34,162 nt of DNA from Clostridiales bacterium (GTDB lineage Bacteria; Bacillota; Limnochordia; Darwinibacteriales; B1SED10-159): the NCBI GenBank assembly GCA_003551965.1, contig PUOC01000258.1, positions 1-34,162 of the forward strand, read 5' to 3'. The notes beneath the pieces were generated by a model that saw only the letters and a list, made by a program, of their open reading frames with translations, made no database searches and was not told where the DNA came from. How positions within the stretch are numbered: the first letter of the stretch is position 1; every line of letters begins with the position of its first letter. Below are positions 1-7,616 of the stretch, piece after piece. The translations under genes were made by a program, and so were the position numbers.

Positions 1-122
1 AGTTTGGTATCATGAGCATTCCAACCATGCTTGTTTTCAAAGACGGTGAACCGGTTGATAAGATTGTCGGTGCCGTTCCGAAGGATGCCATCGAAGAAAA
101 ACTGAATCAATACGTGGCCTAG
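1..122 (+). CDS. trxA: Thioredoxin, C-terminal part (5' end outside window)
   Basis: The frame starting at base 3 gives about 39 residues to a TAG stop at 120-122. It reads FGIMSIPTMLVFKDGEPVDK and then an amphipathic C-terminal helix. The SIPT segment carries the cis-proline that faces the CxxC active site in thioredoxins, and TMLVFKDGE is the usual strand and turn after it. The CxxC motif itself lies upstream of the window. Thioredoxin reduces protein disulfides in the cytoplasm. A terminator follows closely, so this is the last gene of its transcript. Identification as thioredoxin rather than another thioredoxin-fold protein is likely, but rests only on the C-terminal third. Confidence 0.85.
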   Translation, partial: FGIMSIPTMLVFKDGEPVDKIVGAVPKDAIEEKLNQYVA

Positions 123-182
123 CCTTTGGTTGCCGCGGTTCCGACTTGAAAACGGCACTGTCGAATTCGCAGCGTCATGTGC

Positions 183-215
183 AGAAGAGCTCTCCATCGG
201 GAGCTCTTCTTTCTT
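183..215 (+). terminator. Rho-independent terminator after thioredoxin gene
   Basis: A 10-bp perfect stem (AGAAGAGCTC at 183-192 with GAGCTCTTCT at 201-210) has an 8-nt loop and is followed by TTCTT. It lies about 60 bp after the thioredoxin stop and separates it from fba. The U tract is short, so termination may be partial. Confidence 0.75.
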
Positions 216-317
216 GAGCGGAGATGAGTGAATGTTGCGACATTATGCCGGGGATAGGAAATCATAGTATTTTCGAGAATAATACCAGGGGCTATTTTGA
301 AAAGGAGAGGATAAGAG

Positions 318-1181
318 ATGCCACTGGTTTCAATGACGGAAATGCTTAACAAGGCCAAAGACAACGGCTATGCCGTGGGCCAATTCAACCTCAACAACCT
401 GGAATTCACGCAGGCCATATTGCAGGCGGCCGAAGGGGAGAAATCCCCTGTGATACTCGGGGTCTCGGAAGGCGCGGCTCGTTACATGGGTGGCTTTCAT
501 CTGGTAATGGCAATGGTGAAGGAATTGATGCGGGAGTATCAGGTTACGGTGCCGGTAGCGGTTCATTTAGATCACGGCTCCAGTTTCGAAAAGTGTGTAC
601 AGGCGATCCATGCTGGTTTTTCTTCGGTCATGATTGACGGTTCGCACTATCCCTTAGACCAAAACATAGCGCTTACTCGGCGCGTAGTAGATGTGGCGCA
701 TGCTGTGGGTGTTTCTGTGGAGGCGGAACTAGGCCGTATCGGAGGTCAAGAAGACGATCTGATTGTGGAGGAGGCCAGCGCCGCCTATGCCGTTCCGGCA
801 GAATGTAAAGAGCTGGCAGAGGCTACTGGGGTGGACTGTTTGGCCCCGGCACTGGGATCGGTGCACGGACCGTACAAGGGCGAACCGAACTTGGGATTTG
901 AGCAGATGGCTGAGGTCCGGGATGTTACCGGCCTTCCATTGGTTCTCCACGGCGGGACCGGCATTCCGACGAAGGATATCAAGAAAGCCATATCCTTGGG
1001 CACCGCAAAGATTAACGTCAACACCGAAAGCCAGCAGTCTAGTGCGGCCAAGGTACGGCAGGTCTTGTCAGAGGATGCACATCTCTATGATCCTAGAAAG
1101 TATCTCGGCCCGGCCCGAGATGCCATACAGGACACAGTCATTGCCAAGATGCGGGAATTTGGTTCTTCCAAGCAGGCATAG
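318..1181 (+). CDS. fba: Class II fructose-bisphosphate aldolase
   Basis: This 287-residue protein has the length of the Bacillus FbaA type. The enzyme cleaves fructose-1,6-bisphosphate to glyceraldehyde-3-phosphate and dihydroxyacetone phosphate in glycolysis and gluconeogenesis, and needs Zn2+. The catalytic Asp and a zinc His are in HLDHG (about residues 84-88). Other metal ligands are in SVHGPYKG (His about 183) and LHGGTG (His about 211). [13 protein letters not shown] (134-146) is a family signature, and NVNTE (about 233-237) belongs to the phosphate and substrate site. The ATG at 318 follows AAAGGAGAGG with good spacing. It lies between two terminators and so is probably monocistronic. 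Related tagatose-bisphosphate or sulfofructose aldolases share the fold; the close FbaA similarity and central-metabolism setting favour FBP as substrate. Confidence 0.95.
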   Translation: MPLVSMTEMLNKAKDNGYAVGQFNLNNLEFTQAILQAAEGEKSPVILGVSEGAARYMGGFHLVMAMVKELMREYQVTVPVAVHLDHGSSFEKCVQAIHAGFSSVMIDGSHYPLDQNIALTRRVVDVAHAVGVSVEAELGRIGGQEDDLIVEEASAAYAVPAECKELAEATGVDCLAPALGSVHGPYKGEPNLGFEQMAEVRDVTGLPLVLHGGTGIPTKDIKKAISLGTAKINVNTESQQSSAAKVRQVLSEDAHLYDPRKYLGPARDAIQDTVIAKMREFGSSKQA

Positions 1182-1193
1182 TGGCTGTGGTGG

Positions 1194-1222
1194 ACGGGGA
1201 GTGCAGGGCACTTCCCGTTTTT
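1194..1222 (+). terminator. Rho-independent terminator after fba
   Basis: ACGGGGAGTG (1194-1203) pairs with CACTTCCCGT (1209-1218) as a 10-bp stem with one G-U pair and a 5-nt loop, followed by TTTTT (1218-1222). It starts 13 bp after the fba stop. It also ends just before an in-frame ATG at 1224, which supports the later start chosen for the next gene. Confidence 0.85.
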
Positions 1223-1244
1223 CATGAACGCCGATAGGAGTGAT

Positions 1245-2447
1245 ATGGTGGGTTTTTCGTTCATTCATGCAGCTGATTTGCATCTAGGCAGGCCATTGGG
1301 TCTGCGCGGTGTTCCGGACTTCCTGGAGCAATCCGCCCAGAGGGTTGATGAACGCCTGCTTAACAGATTGGTTGACTGCTGCTGTGCCAAGGGTGTCGAT
1401 TTTCTCCTCCTCTCCGGCGATGTGTTCGATGATGCTGGGCCTAGTTTGCGGCTGCAGCGAAGCTTTCAGCGGGCCATGGAGACCCTCCATCAAGGGGGGG
1501 TGCGGGTGTACATTGTTGAAGGAAACCATGATGCCGGCGTCTGGGACACCTTCCTCTTCTCGCTTCCTTCTTCTGTGCACTGCTTTGGCGCTGCTTTGGA
1601 GTCAGTAGGCCAGAAGGTTGGCGGCTGGGAGGTGGAGATTTGGGGTGTCAATTTTCAGCCCAATCACCGCCGAGAATCCCAGACAGGGCTGTTTCCTCCA
1701 TCGTCTCCGGCCGACTGGAGTGCTGTCCTGCTCCATGCCGAGCAGGGCGAATCCGGAGAGTATCATCCCCTGCTGCACGGGCAATTGTACGACAGTCCGT
1801 TCTCCTATCACGCACTGGGCCATGAGCACAGTTTTCAGCACTGGAGGCACCCGGATATGGTTTACCCCGGCGTTCCTCAAGGCCGAGACCGCAACGAAAC
1901 AGGAGAAAAAGGTGTCTGCCTGGTCACGGTCAGCCAGCGGGGAACCCATGTGGAACTGCTTCCCATCAACGAATTCCAGTGGCTCGAGCTGTCTCTGGAC
2001 ATCACTGCCAAGGACAAAGAATCTGTGTGGCAGGATCTGGTCGATCAGGCACGGACCGCCGCCAATTCGTCAGAGGCGTTCCTTCTATGCCAGGTGGTGC
2101 TGCAAGGCAGCACTGGTTTTCACAGCCAGTTCATGGATGTTGGTTTTCAAAACGAGCTGCTGGAGTCGTGGCAGGAAGAGTGCCTGCAGACACAGTCCAT
2201 ATGGATTGATGGCCTCACCTACCGCGGTGAACCTGCGGTATGCTTCCAAAGGGTATCGGAACAAGACAGCTTCTTCGGAGAAGTGCTTCGGGGAATTACG
2301 GCCGCCGATTTGCCAGAGGAAATACGCCGTCTAGAGAAGCGCCTCGGTGTTACCCTCTGCCAAGAGCATGTGAAAGAAGATGCCCGACGTCTTTCGGCAA
2401 TCTTCTTGACCGACGAAAGTAATGGAGTGGACTTCGATGTGGATTGA
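1245..2447 (+). CDS. yhaO: YhaO-like metallophosphoesterase (SbcD/Mre11 family DNA exonuclease)
   Basis: This is a Mre11/SbcD-type calcineurin-like phosphoesterase of 400 residues, the length of B. subtilis YhaO. Metal-binding motifs appear in order: HAADLHLGRP (D-x-H) near the N terminus, LLLSGDVFDD (GD), VEGNHD (GNH), LLHAEQGE and LGHEHSF (GH). The family uses two Mn2+ ions for 3'-5' exonuclease and endonuclease activity with an SMC-like ATPase partner, and the next gene encodes a fitting partner. I chose the ATG at 1245, which follows AGGAGTGAT. The ORF extends to ATG 1224, but that start has no ribosome site and follows a terminator directly. GTG 1248 is also possible. The C-terminal half, about 200 residues, has no motif I recognise and probably docks the ATPase. 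It overlaps yhaN by 11 bp. Confidence 0.88.
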   Translation: MVGFSFIHAADLHLGRPLGLRGVPDFLEQSAQRVDERLLNRLVDCCCAKGVDFLLLSGDVFDDAGPSLRLQRSFQRAMETLHQGGVRVYIVEGNHDAGVWDTFLFSLPSSVHCFGAALESVGQKVGGWEVEIWGVNFQPNHRRESQTGLFPPSSPADWSAVLLHAEQGESGEYHPLLHGQLYDSPFSYHALGHEHSFQHWRHPDMVYPGVPQGRDRNETGEKGVCLVTVSQRGTHVELLPINEFQWLELSLDITAKDKESVWQDLVDQARTAANSSEAFLLCQVVLQGSTGFHSQFMDVGFQNELLESWQEECLQTQSIWIDGLTYRGEPAVCFQRVSEQDSFFGEVLRGITAADLPEEIRRLEKRLGVTLCQEHVKEDARRLSAIFLTDESNGVDFDVD

Positions 2448-4680
2448 AAAATTGGACGTCTACGGTTTTGGCATGCTCCAGGATCTGGATATGGAACTGG
2501 GCCGAGGATTGAATGTCATTGCAGCCGGCAATGGGCAGGGTAAGACTACGCTTTTCAACTTTATACGTGCCTGTCTGTTTGGATTTGCCCATCGCCGCAG
2601 TGTCCAGCGCTATGAACTGGATCAACAGCCATTCCGCGGCGGCCGGCTTTTTCTTGGTAGCAATGGTGAGCGCATTCAAGTGGAGCGTGTTCCCAAGGGG
2701 CCTTCAGCGGGTTCATTGCACATCGGGCGCCGCGATGGTTCGTCTGCGGATGAAGACTTTCTGAAGGAGCTGCTGGGTGGAATGCCACAGCAGGTGTATC
2801 AACAGGTTTTTGCCTTAGGCCTTGATGAGCTGGCCCGTTTAGATGTATTCAGCCGGGACGAACTGCGCAGCCATCTGCTCAGTGTTGGCTTGCACGCCGC
2901 GGATTCCATTGCGGCCATGGACAAATCCCTGCAGAGCCAGCGCGATGAGCTGTTCAAACCTCGGGGACAGCAGCCGGTGTTAAACAGACGTCTGCGCTCC
3001 ATTGATGAGATAAAGGACAGGCTGGGCGAAGCCGAACGGCGAGAACGGACGTATGCAGATACAGAAAAGAAACTGGCTGGTTTGGAGGCTCGTATCGGCA
3101 AGCTGACATCGGACCTGGAAGGCCTCCAGGCTAAAGCCGATGAACTGAGGGCTCAGGCCGAAGCCTGGCCGTACTGGGTGCAGTGGCAGGAAGCCGACAA
3201 GGAAATGGCTGCGTTGGATTCTCTTAGACGAGTTTCAGAGCGTGTCTGTGTTCCGCAGGCTTCGGAAGCACTGCACAGCTTTCAACGGCTGCGCAGTGAA
3301 CGCGTTTGGGCAGACGCGGCGGTGGTTAGTGCACGGGATCAGCTTAGGCGGTGGCAGGAAAGCATGGACCATCTGCAGAGCCAGCGCAGACAGCTCCTGC
3401 CGGAGCCACTGCGGGCTCTGCAGTCTTCCGAGCGAACCCAGCTCTTGGAGCAGTGCAGGGCGCAGCAGGAGAAAATCAAGGCGTCTGCGCTGCCGGGGGG
3501 CTGGGTGGCCCTTGCAGGAGTGTTTTACACCGGTACTCTTCTGTACTTGTGGTTGTGGAGAGGGCTCTCCGGTTGGTCTGGTTTATTGGCGCTGCTGCCC
3601 CTCATTACCGCGGCCGCTGTTGCTGCGGCTCGGTTTCATTCCGGTCGACAGGTACAGGAGGAATGGCGTCGTTTGGAGCCGTTCTTCGGAGATTGGCCGG
3701 TGGACATCGGGGTTTGGCAGGCCCGGTTAGACGAGGACGAACGCCTCGGGCAGGAGTGTCGGGATTTGCAGCGTCAACTTGATGACGCCGCCTATGCACT
3801 GAAGGATGCCGAGGCAAAAGCGCATGCTGTAGTCGAGAAGTGCCGGGAATGGATGGTGTGTCTCAATGCAGGCAGCGAAGAGGAAACGGAAAAGGCGCTG
3901 CAGGCGCTCTGCCGGTACGAATCCCTGGCTGAAGAGGCGCAGCGTTTGGCCCACGGGGTAGAACTCTGTCTGGGCATGAAATTTCCGGAGGCCGAGCCCA
4001 AAATGCGTTCGGCCAGGAAAGAAGATATTGAAAAGGAAATGGCTCTGGTGGGAGAACGCCGGGCGGCATTGGAAGAAGAGCGCCGGCAGTGCTTGGAAGA
4101 GCGGGGCCGTCTGCAGAAAGAGTTGGATGACATGGAAAGTCAGGGGAGGGTGGACCATTGGAGGCGCCAGTTGACAGAGGAGAAGCACCGCGCCCAGCCG
4201 GAACTGCAGCGTTTGGCAGCGGTTGCGGTCCTGCAGCAAGCCGTGGAACAGGCCCGGCAGGAGTTTGAAACCACAAGACAGCCTGAACTGCTTCGCAAGG
4301 CGGGCCGCTGGTTTGCTGCGTTTACCCAAGGGGCCTATCACAGGGTTTATGTTCCTTTTCAGGAACGGCAGATCAAGGCAGAGGACCGCGACGGGTTTGT
4401 GTGGCATGCCGAGCGTCTGAGCAGGGGCACCGTGGAGCAGCTCTATCTGGCACTGCGTTTTGCCCTTATCCAATACTATGCCGATTCCGGTGTTGTACTG
4501 CCCGTTCTCCTAGACGAGATCCTTGTCAATTTCGATCCTGCCCGTACGGAGAATGTCTTGGACGGTCTATGTCAACTGTCCAATACCCACCAGATATTGC
4601 TTTTGACCTGCAAGGAAGACATGTTGGAACTGGCGCAGGGGCGTAAGGAGGTAACAATATGCCGCCCATTCCGGTCATAG
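2437..4680 (+). CDS. yhaN: YhaN-like SMC/Rad50-type AAA ATPase with a central membrane segment
   Basis: This 747-residue ATPase is the expected partner of YhaO. MWIEKLDVYGFG is a typical Rad50/SbcC/YhaN N terminus. Walker A is GNGQGKTT (about residues 31-38), the ABC signature is SRGTVEQLYLALR near the C terminus, and Walker B is VLPVLLDEILVNFD. Between them lie long Gln/Glu/Arg/Leu-rich coiled coils. A hydrophobic stretch at about residues 352-400 (LAGVFYTGTLLYLWLW, then LLALLPLITAAAVAAA) looks like a membrane hairpin in the middle of the coiled coil, where Rad50 has its zinc hook. At 747 residues it is shorter than the roughly 960 of B. subtilis YhaN, mainly in coiled coil. The start is ATG 2437 after GGAGTGG; ATG 2422 would add five residues. 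It is translationally coupled to yhaO and overlaps the nudix gene by 22 bp. Confidence 0.85.
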   Translation: MWIEKLDVYGFGMLQDLDMELGRGLNVIAAGNGQGKTTLFNFIRACLFGFAHRRSVQRYELDQQPFRGGRLFLGSNGERIQVERVPKGPSAGSLHIGRRDGSSADEDFLKELLGGMPQQVYQQVFALGLDELARLDVFSRDELRSHLLSVGLHAADSIAAMDKSLQSQRDELFKPRGQQPVLNRRLRSIDEIKDRLGEAERRERTYADTEKKLAGLEARIGKLTSDLEGLQAKADELRAQAEAWPYWVQWQEADKEMAALDSLRRVSERVCVPQASEALHSFQRLRSERVWADAAVVSARDQLRRWQESMDHLQSQRRQLLPEPLRALQSSERTQLLEQCRAQQEKIKASALPGGWVALAGVFYTGTLLYLWLWRGLSGWSGLLALLPLITAAAVAAARFHSGRQVQEEWRRLEPFFGDWPVDIGVWQARLDEDERLGQECRDLQRQLDDAAYALKDAEAKAHAVVEKCREWMVCLNAGSEEETEKALQALCRYESLAEEAQRLAHGVELCLGMKFPEAEPKMRSARKEDIEKEMALVGERRAALEEERRQCLEERGRLQKELDDMESQGRVDHWRRQLTEEKHRAQPELQRLAAVAVLQQAVEQARQEFETTRQPELLRKAGRWFAAFTQGAYHRVYVPFQERQIKAEDRDGFVWHAERLSRGTVEQLYLALRFALIQYYADSGVVLPVLLDEILVNFDPARTENVLDGLCQLSNTHQILLLTCKEDMLELAQGRKEVTICRPFRS

Positions 4681-5117
4681 CCGGCATTATCAGAGATGCA
4701 CGGGGACATATACTACTCTGTCAGCGTGAGAGCGGAGCGCTAGAAGGACAGTGGGAGTTTCCGGGAGGGAAAATTGAAAAGGGAGAAACTCCCGAGGAAT
4801 GCCTGCAGCGGGAAATTTATGAGGAGCTCAACATTGTCATTGCCGTAGGGCCGGTCTATAAGGTGGTTCACACAGCGTATAACCACGGTGATTTTCTGCT
4901 GATCGGTTTTTTGGCGCGTTACATGCACGGCGAAATAAGCCTCCGCGTTCACCGTGACGTGGACTGGGTACATCCGCGGAAGCTGCTGCACTATCCGTTG
5001 GCGGAAGCCAACGTACCTATAGCCGTTTCTCTAAAAGAAGAGGCCAACCCCGCCAGGTCCTGTATGGGTGCCGATTGTGGGGCCGACAATGCCCTTGACG
5101 ACCGATTTGGGTTGTAA
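4659..5117 (+). CDS. Nudix hydrolase, MutT/(d)CTP-diphosphatase type
   Basis: A 152-residue Nudix protein starts at ATG 4659 behind AAGGAGGTAACAAT, inside the end of yhaN, so it is in the yhaO-yhaN operon. The Nudix box is GKIEKGETPEECLQ then REIYEELNI (residues 37-59). It fits GX5EX7REUXEEXGU except that the last Gly is Asn58. Such enzymes cleave nucleoside triphosphates to monophosphates and pyrophosphate, commonly removing 8-oxo-dGTP or modified dCTP. The neighbouring repair nuclease genes fit nucleotide-pool cleaning. The conserved domain seems to end near PLAEANVPIAVSLKE (about residue 128); the last 25 or so residues run antisense through the end of degV and may be an unconserved tail. 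Substrate cannot be assigned from the sequence. Confidence 0.88.
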   Translation: MPPIPVIAGIIRDARGHILLCQRESGALEGQWEFPGGKIEKGETPEECLQREIYEELNIVIAVGPVYKVVHTAYNHGDFLLIGFLARYMHGEISLRVHRDVDWVHPRKLLHYPLAEANVPIAVSLKEEANPARSCMGADCGADNALDDRFGL

Positions 5118-5879
5118 CTGCTCCTTCACCATAGTTTCAAATTGGTCGGCCATTTCTGGCGCATTGGTATGGGCTATGGCTACGTCCAAATCGGAGAAGT
5201 TTTCACAGTGCTGCTGTGCGCGATCAACAATTGTCTGCAGCGCTTTCTTCTGGGAGCGAACCTTTTCGACAACGGTTATGGTGCCATCGGGCAGAAAACT
5301 AAGCAGTGGTTTAATCTTAAGAAGAGAACCGACCAAGCCCTGTGTCTTACTGAGACGGCCTCCTTTGACCAGATGGGTAAGGGAATCAAGGAGAAACATG
5401 CCGAAGCTGTGACTGCGGTGGTGGTCTAGTGTAGTCATGATTTCCGACAGTTTTTTGCCGGAGGCGATCATCTCCCCGGCTCGGATAACCTGGATGCCTT
5501 CTCCTAGGGAGGCCGAACGCGTATCAAAGATGTGGATGTCTTCGGTGTCTAGGGTGTCCTTGGCGATCTGGGCGCTTTGGACAGTACCCGAGAGCTTCAG
5601 TGAGATGCCCAGGTAGAGAATGGCTGTGCCTTCTTCGACAAAGGGGCCGAAGGCGTCTTCGAACGCATTGGGGTTCACCTGGTTGGTGGAGGGCAACTGG
5701 GAACTGCTGGCTAGCTTTTGGTAAAACTCGTCCGTCGATAGATCAACGCGGTCTTTGTATTCAGCTCCGTCAAAGATTACGGAGAGGGGGACGACGCTAA
5801 TGTCGTATTTATCTAGATATGCAGCGGGCACGTCAGCCGCACTGTCTGTGAAGAGCTTGATATCTGCAGTGGAGGCCAT
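5031..5879 (-). CDS. DegV family fatty-acid-binding protein
   Basis: This 282-residue DegV/FakB-type protein would bind a fatty acid for presentation to a kinase (FakA), feeding acyl phosphate into phospholipid synthesis. Family motifs seen are LFTDSAADVP near the N terminus, VVPLSVIFDG, STNQVNPNAF (normally TSQPSP-like), YLGISLKLSGT, IFDTRSASLG and the C-terminal end IGTHTGPGGVGLFF. The ORF can start upstream at 5921, but only the ATG at 5879 has AAGGAG at proper spacing. It is one of two leftward genes in the left part of the window. Its last 87 bp overlap the nudix gene tail to tail. No fakA gene is visible here, so the partner is elsewhere or function differs. Confidence 0.9.
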   Translation of the reverse strand: MASTADIKLFTDSAADVPAAYLDKYDISVVPLSVIFDGAEYKDRVDLSTDEFYQKLASSSQLPSTNQVNPNAFEDAFGPFVEEGTAILYLGISLKLSGTVQSAQIAKDTLDTEDIHIFDTRSASLGEGIQVIRAGEMIASGKKLSEIMTTLDHHRSHSFGMFLLDSLTHLVKGGRLSKTQGLVGSLLKIKPLLSFLPDGTITVVEKVRSQKKALQTIVDRAQQHCENFSDLDVAIAHTNAPEMADQFETMVKEQLQPKSVVKGIVGPTIGTHTGPGGVGLFF

Positions 5880-5959
5880 GGACATTCTCCTTCCTGTTAT
5901 TTCACCGTTGATTCCAAACACTATTCGCCAAGGGGCCCGTCCAATCCTTCACACTGATT

Positions 5960-5976
5960 ACGCCACTTGGCGTCAA
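5960..5976 (-). promoter_or_regulatory. Possible degV operator near a TTGACG box
   Basis: A perfect inverted repeat ACGCCA-CT-TGGCGT (5960-5973) overlaps a minus-strand TTGACG (5971-5976), about 80 bp upstream of the degV start. I see no convincing -10 element at the right distance, so this is only a candidate promoter-proximal repressor site. Confidence 0.25.
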
Positions 5977-6141
5977 GTTTGCTTATTCGGCAAAAAGTGG
6001 GCCTGGTAGTCTTTCAAGCCGCTGCAACTCTGCGGCCGGCGCAGGCAAGTCTCTGTAAAGAGCAGGAAAGCCCGATCTTGTCTGGAATAGAATCAATATG
6101 CACGCAGTTGTAAGACGACCCTTAGGTGGGAGGTATGGGAG

Positions 6142-7314
6142 TTGAAATATCGGGGACTGACGTTTGGGATACCCAAGGAAATTATGAAATCTGAGTGCAG
6201 GGTGGCCGCCACTCCAGAGACGGCAGCCCTCTTAGTGGATCAAGGTGCTTCTGTACTGGTGGAAGACTCTGCTGGACAGGGTTCTTTTTTTGCCAACCAT
6301 CAATACGTTGATGTGGGCGCAGAGGTGGTGGCAGGTCCGGAAGACCTCTATGGCCGAGCCGACGTCGTCCTAAAGGTGAAGGAACCGATGTTCAATGATA
6401 GGGTCAGTCAGCACGAGGTCGATTTGATGCATGAAGGGCAATATCTTGTCTGTTTTCTGCATCCGGCGTCGCCCCAGAACCATGACATGATCCGTCGGTT
6501 GGCTCAATCGGGAGTTACCTCTTTTACCTTAGACTCGATGCCCCGGATATCCCGGGCCCAAGCCATGGACGCCTTGACGTCCATGAGTACGGTAGCGGGC
6601 TATAAAGGCCTGCTCATGGCAGCCAACCGATTGCCGAAGTTCATGCCCATGCTGGGTACTGCTGTGGGCATGATATACCCAGCCCAGGTATTGGTCATTG
6701 GGGCGGGGGTAGCGGGCCTGCAGTCGATGGCCACGGCTAAACGGCTGGGGGCTGTGGTGACCGCTTGCGACATCCGCCCCGATGCCTGTGAGCAGATAAA
6801 GAGCCTTGGTGTCAAACTCTTGGAGCTTCCAATCGATCCCCACCTGGCTGTAGGGGAAGGAGGGTATGCCAAGAACCTTCCCCCGGATGAGCTCGAGAAG
6901 GAACGCCAAGCGCTTTCAGAGTCGGTGGCGCAGTCGGATATTGTTGTCCTGACAGCACTCGTTCCCGGCCGGCGGGCACCCATATTGGTGACCAAAGAAA
7001 TGGTTGAGTCCATGTCCCCGGGGTCTATTGTGGTTGATATTTCCATCGATCAAGGCGGAAACTGTGAGTTGGCAAAAGCCGGGGACGTAATCGATCACAA
7101 CGGAGTGATTGTGGATGGTACACAGAATATCCCCGGGACGGTTCCAACCCATGCCACATCTTTGTTCGCCAAAAATGTGCTGAATTTCGTAGATTTCCTG
7201 GTTCATGACGGCCATGTGTCCTTGGACCGCAGTGATCAGATCGTCGCTGAAACGCTGGTAACCCATGGCGGAGACATTCTCCACGAAGGAACACTAGAAG
7301 CCATCGGCGAATAG
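6142..7314 (+). CDS. pntAA: Proton-translocating NAD(P)+ transhydrogenase, NAD(H)-binding alpha-1 subunit
   Basis: This 390-residue protein is domain I of the membrane transhydrogenase, which couples hydride transfer between NADH and NADP+ to proton flow. FGIPKE at the N terminus, PRISRAQAMDALTSM, and the Rossmann motif VIGAGVAGLQSMATAKRLGA followed by an acidic CDIRPDA are typical; the Asp after the second strand binds the NAD ribose. GGYAKNLPP corresponds to the mobile-loop region that closes over the nucleotide. The start is TTG 6142, seven bases after GGGAGGT; ATG 6184 would remove the conserved N-terminal strand. It ends before the membrane segments, so this is the three-gene form with pntAB following after 11 bp. 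Alanine dehydrogenase shares the fold, but the downstream genes settle the call. Confidence 0.94.
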   Translation: MKYRGLTFGIPKEIMKSECRVAATPETAALLVDQGASVLVEDSAGQGSFFANHQYVDVGAEVVAGPEDLYGRADVVLKVKEPMFNDRVSQHEVDLMHEGQYLVCFLHPASPQNHDMIRRLAQSGVTSFTLDSMPRISRAQAMDALTSMSTVAGYKGLLMAANRLPKFMPMLGTAVGMIYPAQVLVIGAGVAGLQSMATAKRLGAVVTACDIRPDACEQIKSLGVKLLELPIDPHLAVGEGGYAKNLPPDELEKERQALSESVAQSDIVVLTALVPGRRAPILVTKEMVESMSPGSIVVDISIDQGGNCELAKAGDVIDHNGVIVDGTQNIPGTVPTHATSLFAKNVLNFVDFLVHDGHVSLDRSDQIVAETLVTHGGDILHEGTLEAIGE

Positions 7315-7325
7315 GAGGTGGAGTT

Positions 7326-7616
7326 GTGCAGTTTCTGTGGTTATTGCTGGTATTGGCGGCCGCGGCCGGATTGGGATATAAGGTGATATCGGACGTACCG
7401 AGTCTTCTCCATACACCATTGATGTCAGGGATGAACGCCCTGTCTGGAATTACCGTCGTGGGAGCCCTTTTGGCCGCTGGGACGGCTGTGTACACAGGGA
7501 ATGTGATCATAGGTATGGCAGCTGTGGTATTGGCTGCTGTGAATGTGGCAGGCGGCTTCGTTGTGACGCATCGCATGTTGAAGATGTTCCATGGCGGAAG
7601 GGGTGGACGAAGGTGA
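7326..7616 (+). CDS. pntAB: NAD(P)+ transhydrogenase, membrane alpha-2 subunit
   Basis: A 96-residue membrane protein with three predicted helices: WLLLVLAAAAGLGYKVI, a GITVVGALLAAGTAVYTG-like helix, and IIGMAAVVLAAVNVAGGFVV. SDVPSLLHTPLMSGMNALSG is the conserved membrane-domain segment of the split alpha subunit. Together with the N-terminal half of PntB it forms the proton channel. The GTG start at 7326 follows AGGAGGTG. Its stop overlaps the pntB GTG start by 4 bp, so the two are translationally coupled. Length is normal for the family. Confidence 0.93.
   Translation: MQFLWLLLVLAAAAGLGYKVISDVPSLLHTPLMSGMNALSGITVVGALLAAGTAVYTGNVIIGMAAVVLAAVNVAGGFVVTHRMLKMFHGGRGGRR

Noticed and set aside
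235-270. A possible fba promoter (TTGCGA and TAGTAT).
   Set aside because: Spacing of 24 bp is outside the normal range, and other pairings are no better.
763-1227. Long alternative frames inside fba, pntB and mutL (for example 763-1227, 8110-8649, 30140-30778).
   Set aside because: All lie within genes with clear family motifs in another frame; they reflect high GC at third positions.
3727-4473. A 248-codon minus-strand frame inside yhaN.
   Set aside because: It is the shadow of the coiled-coil coding sequence, whose frame is supported by Walker A, signature and Walker B motifs on both sides.
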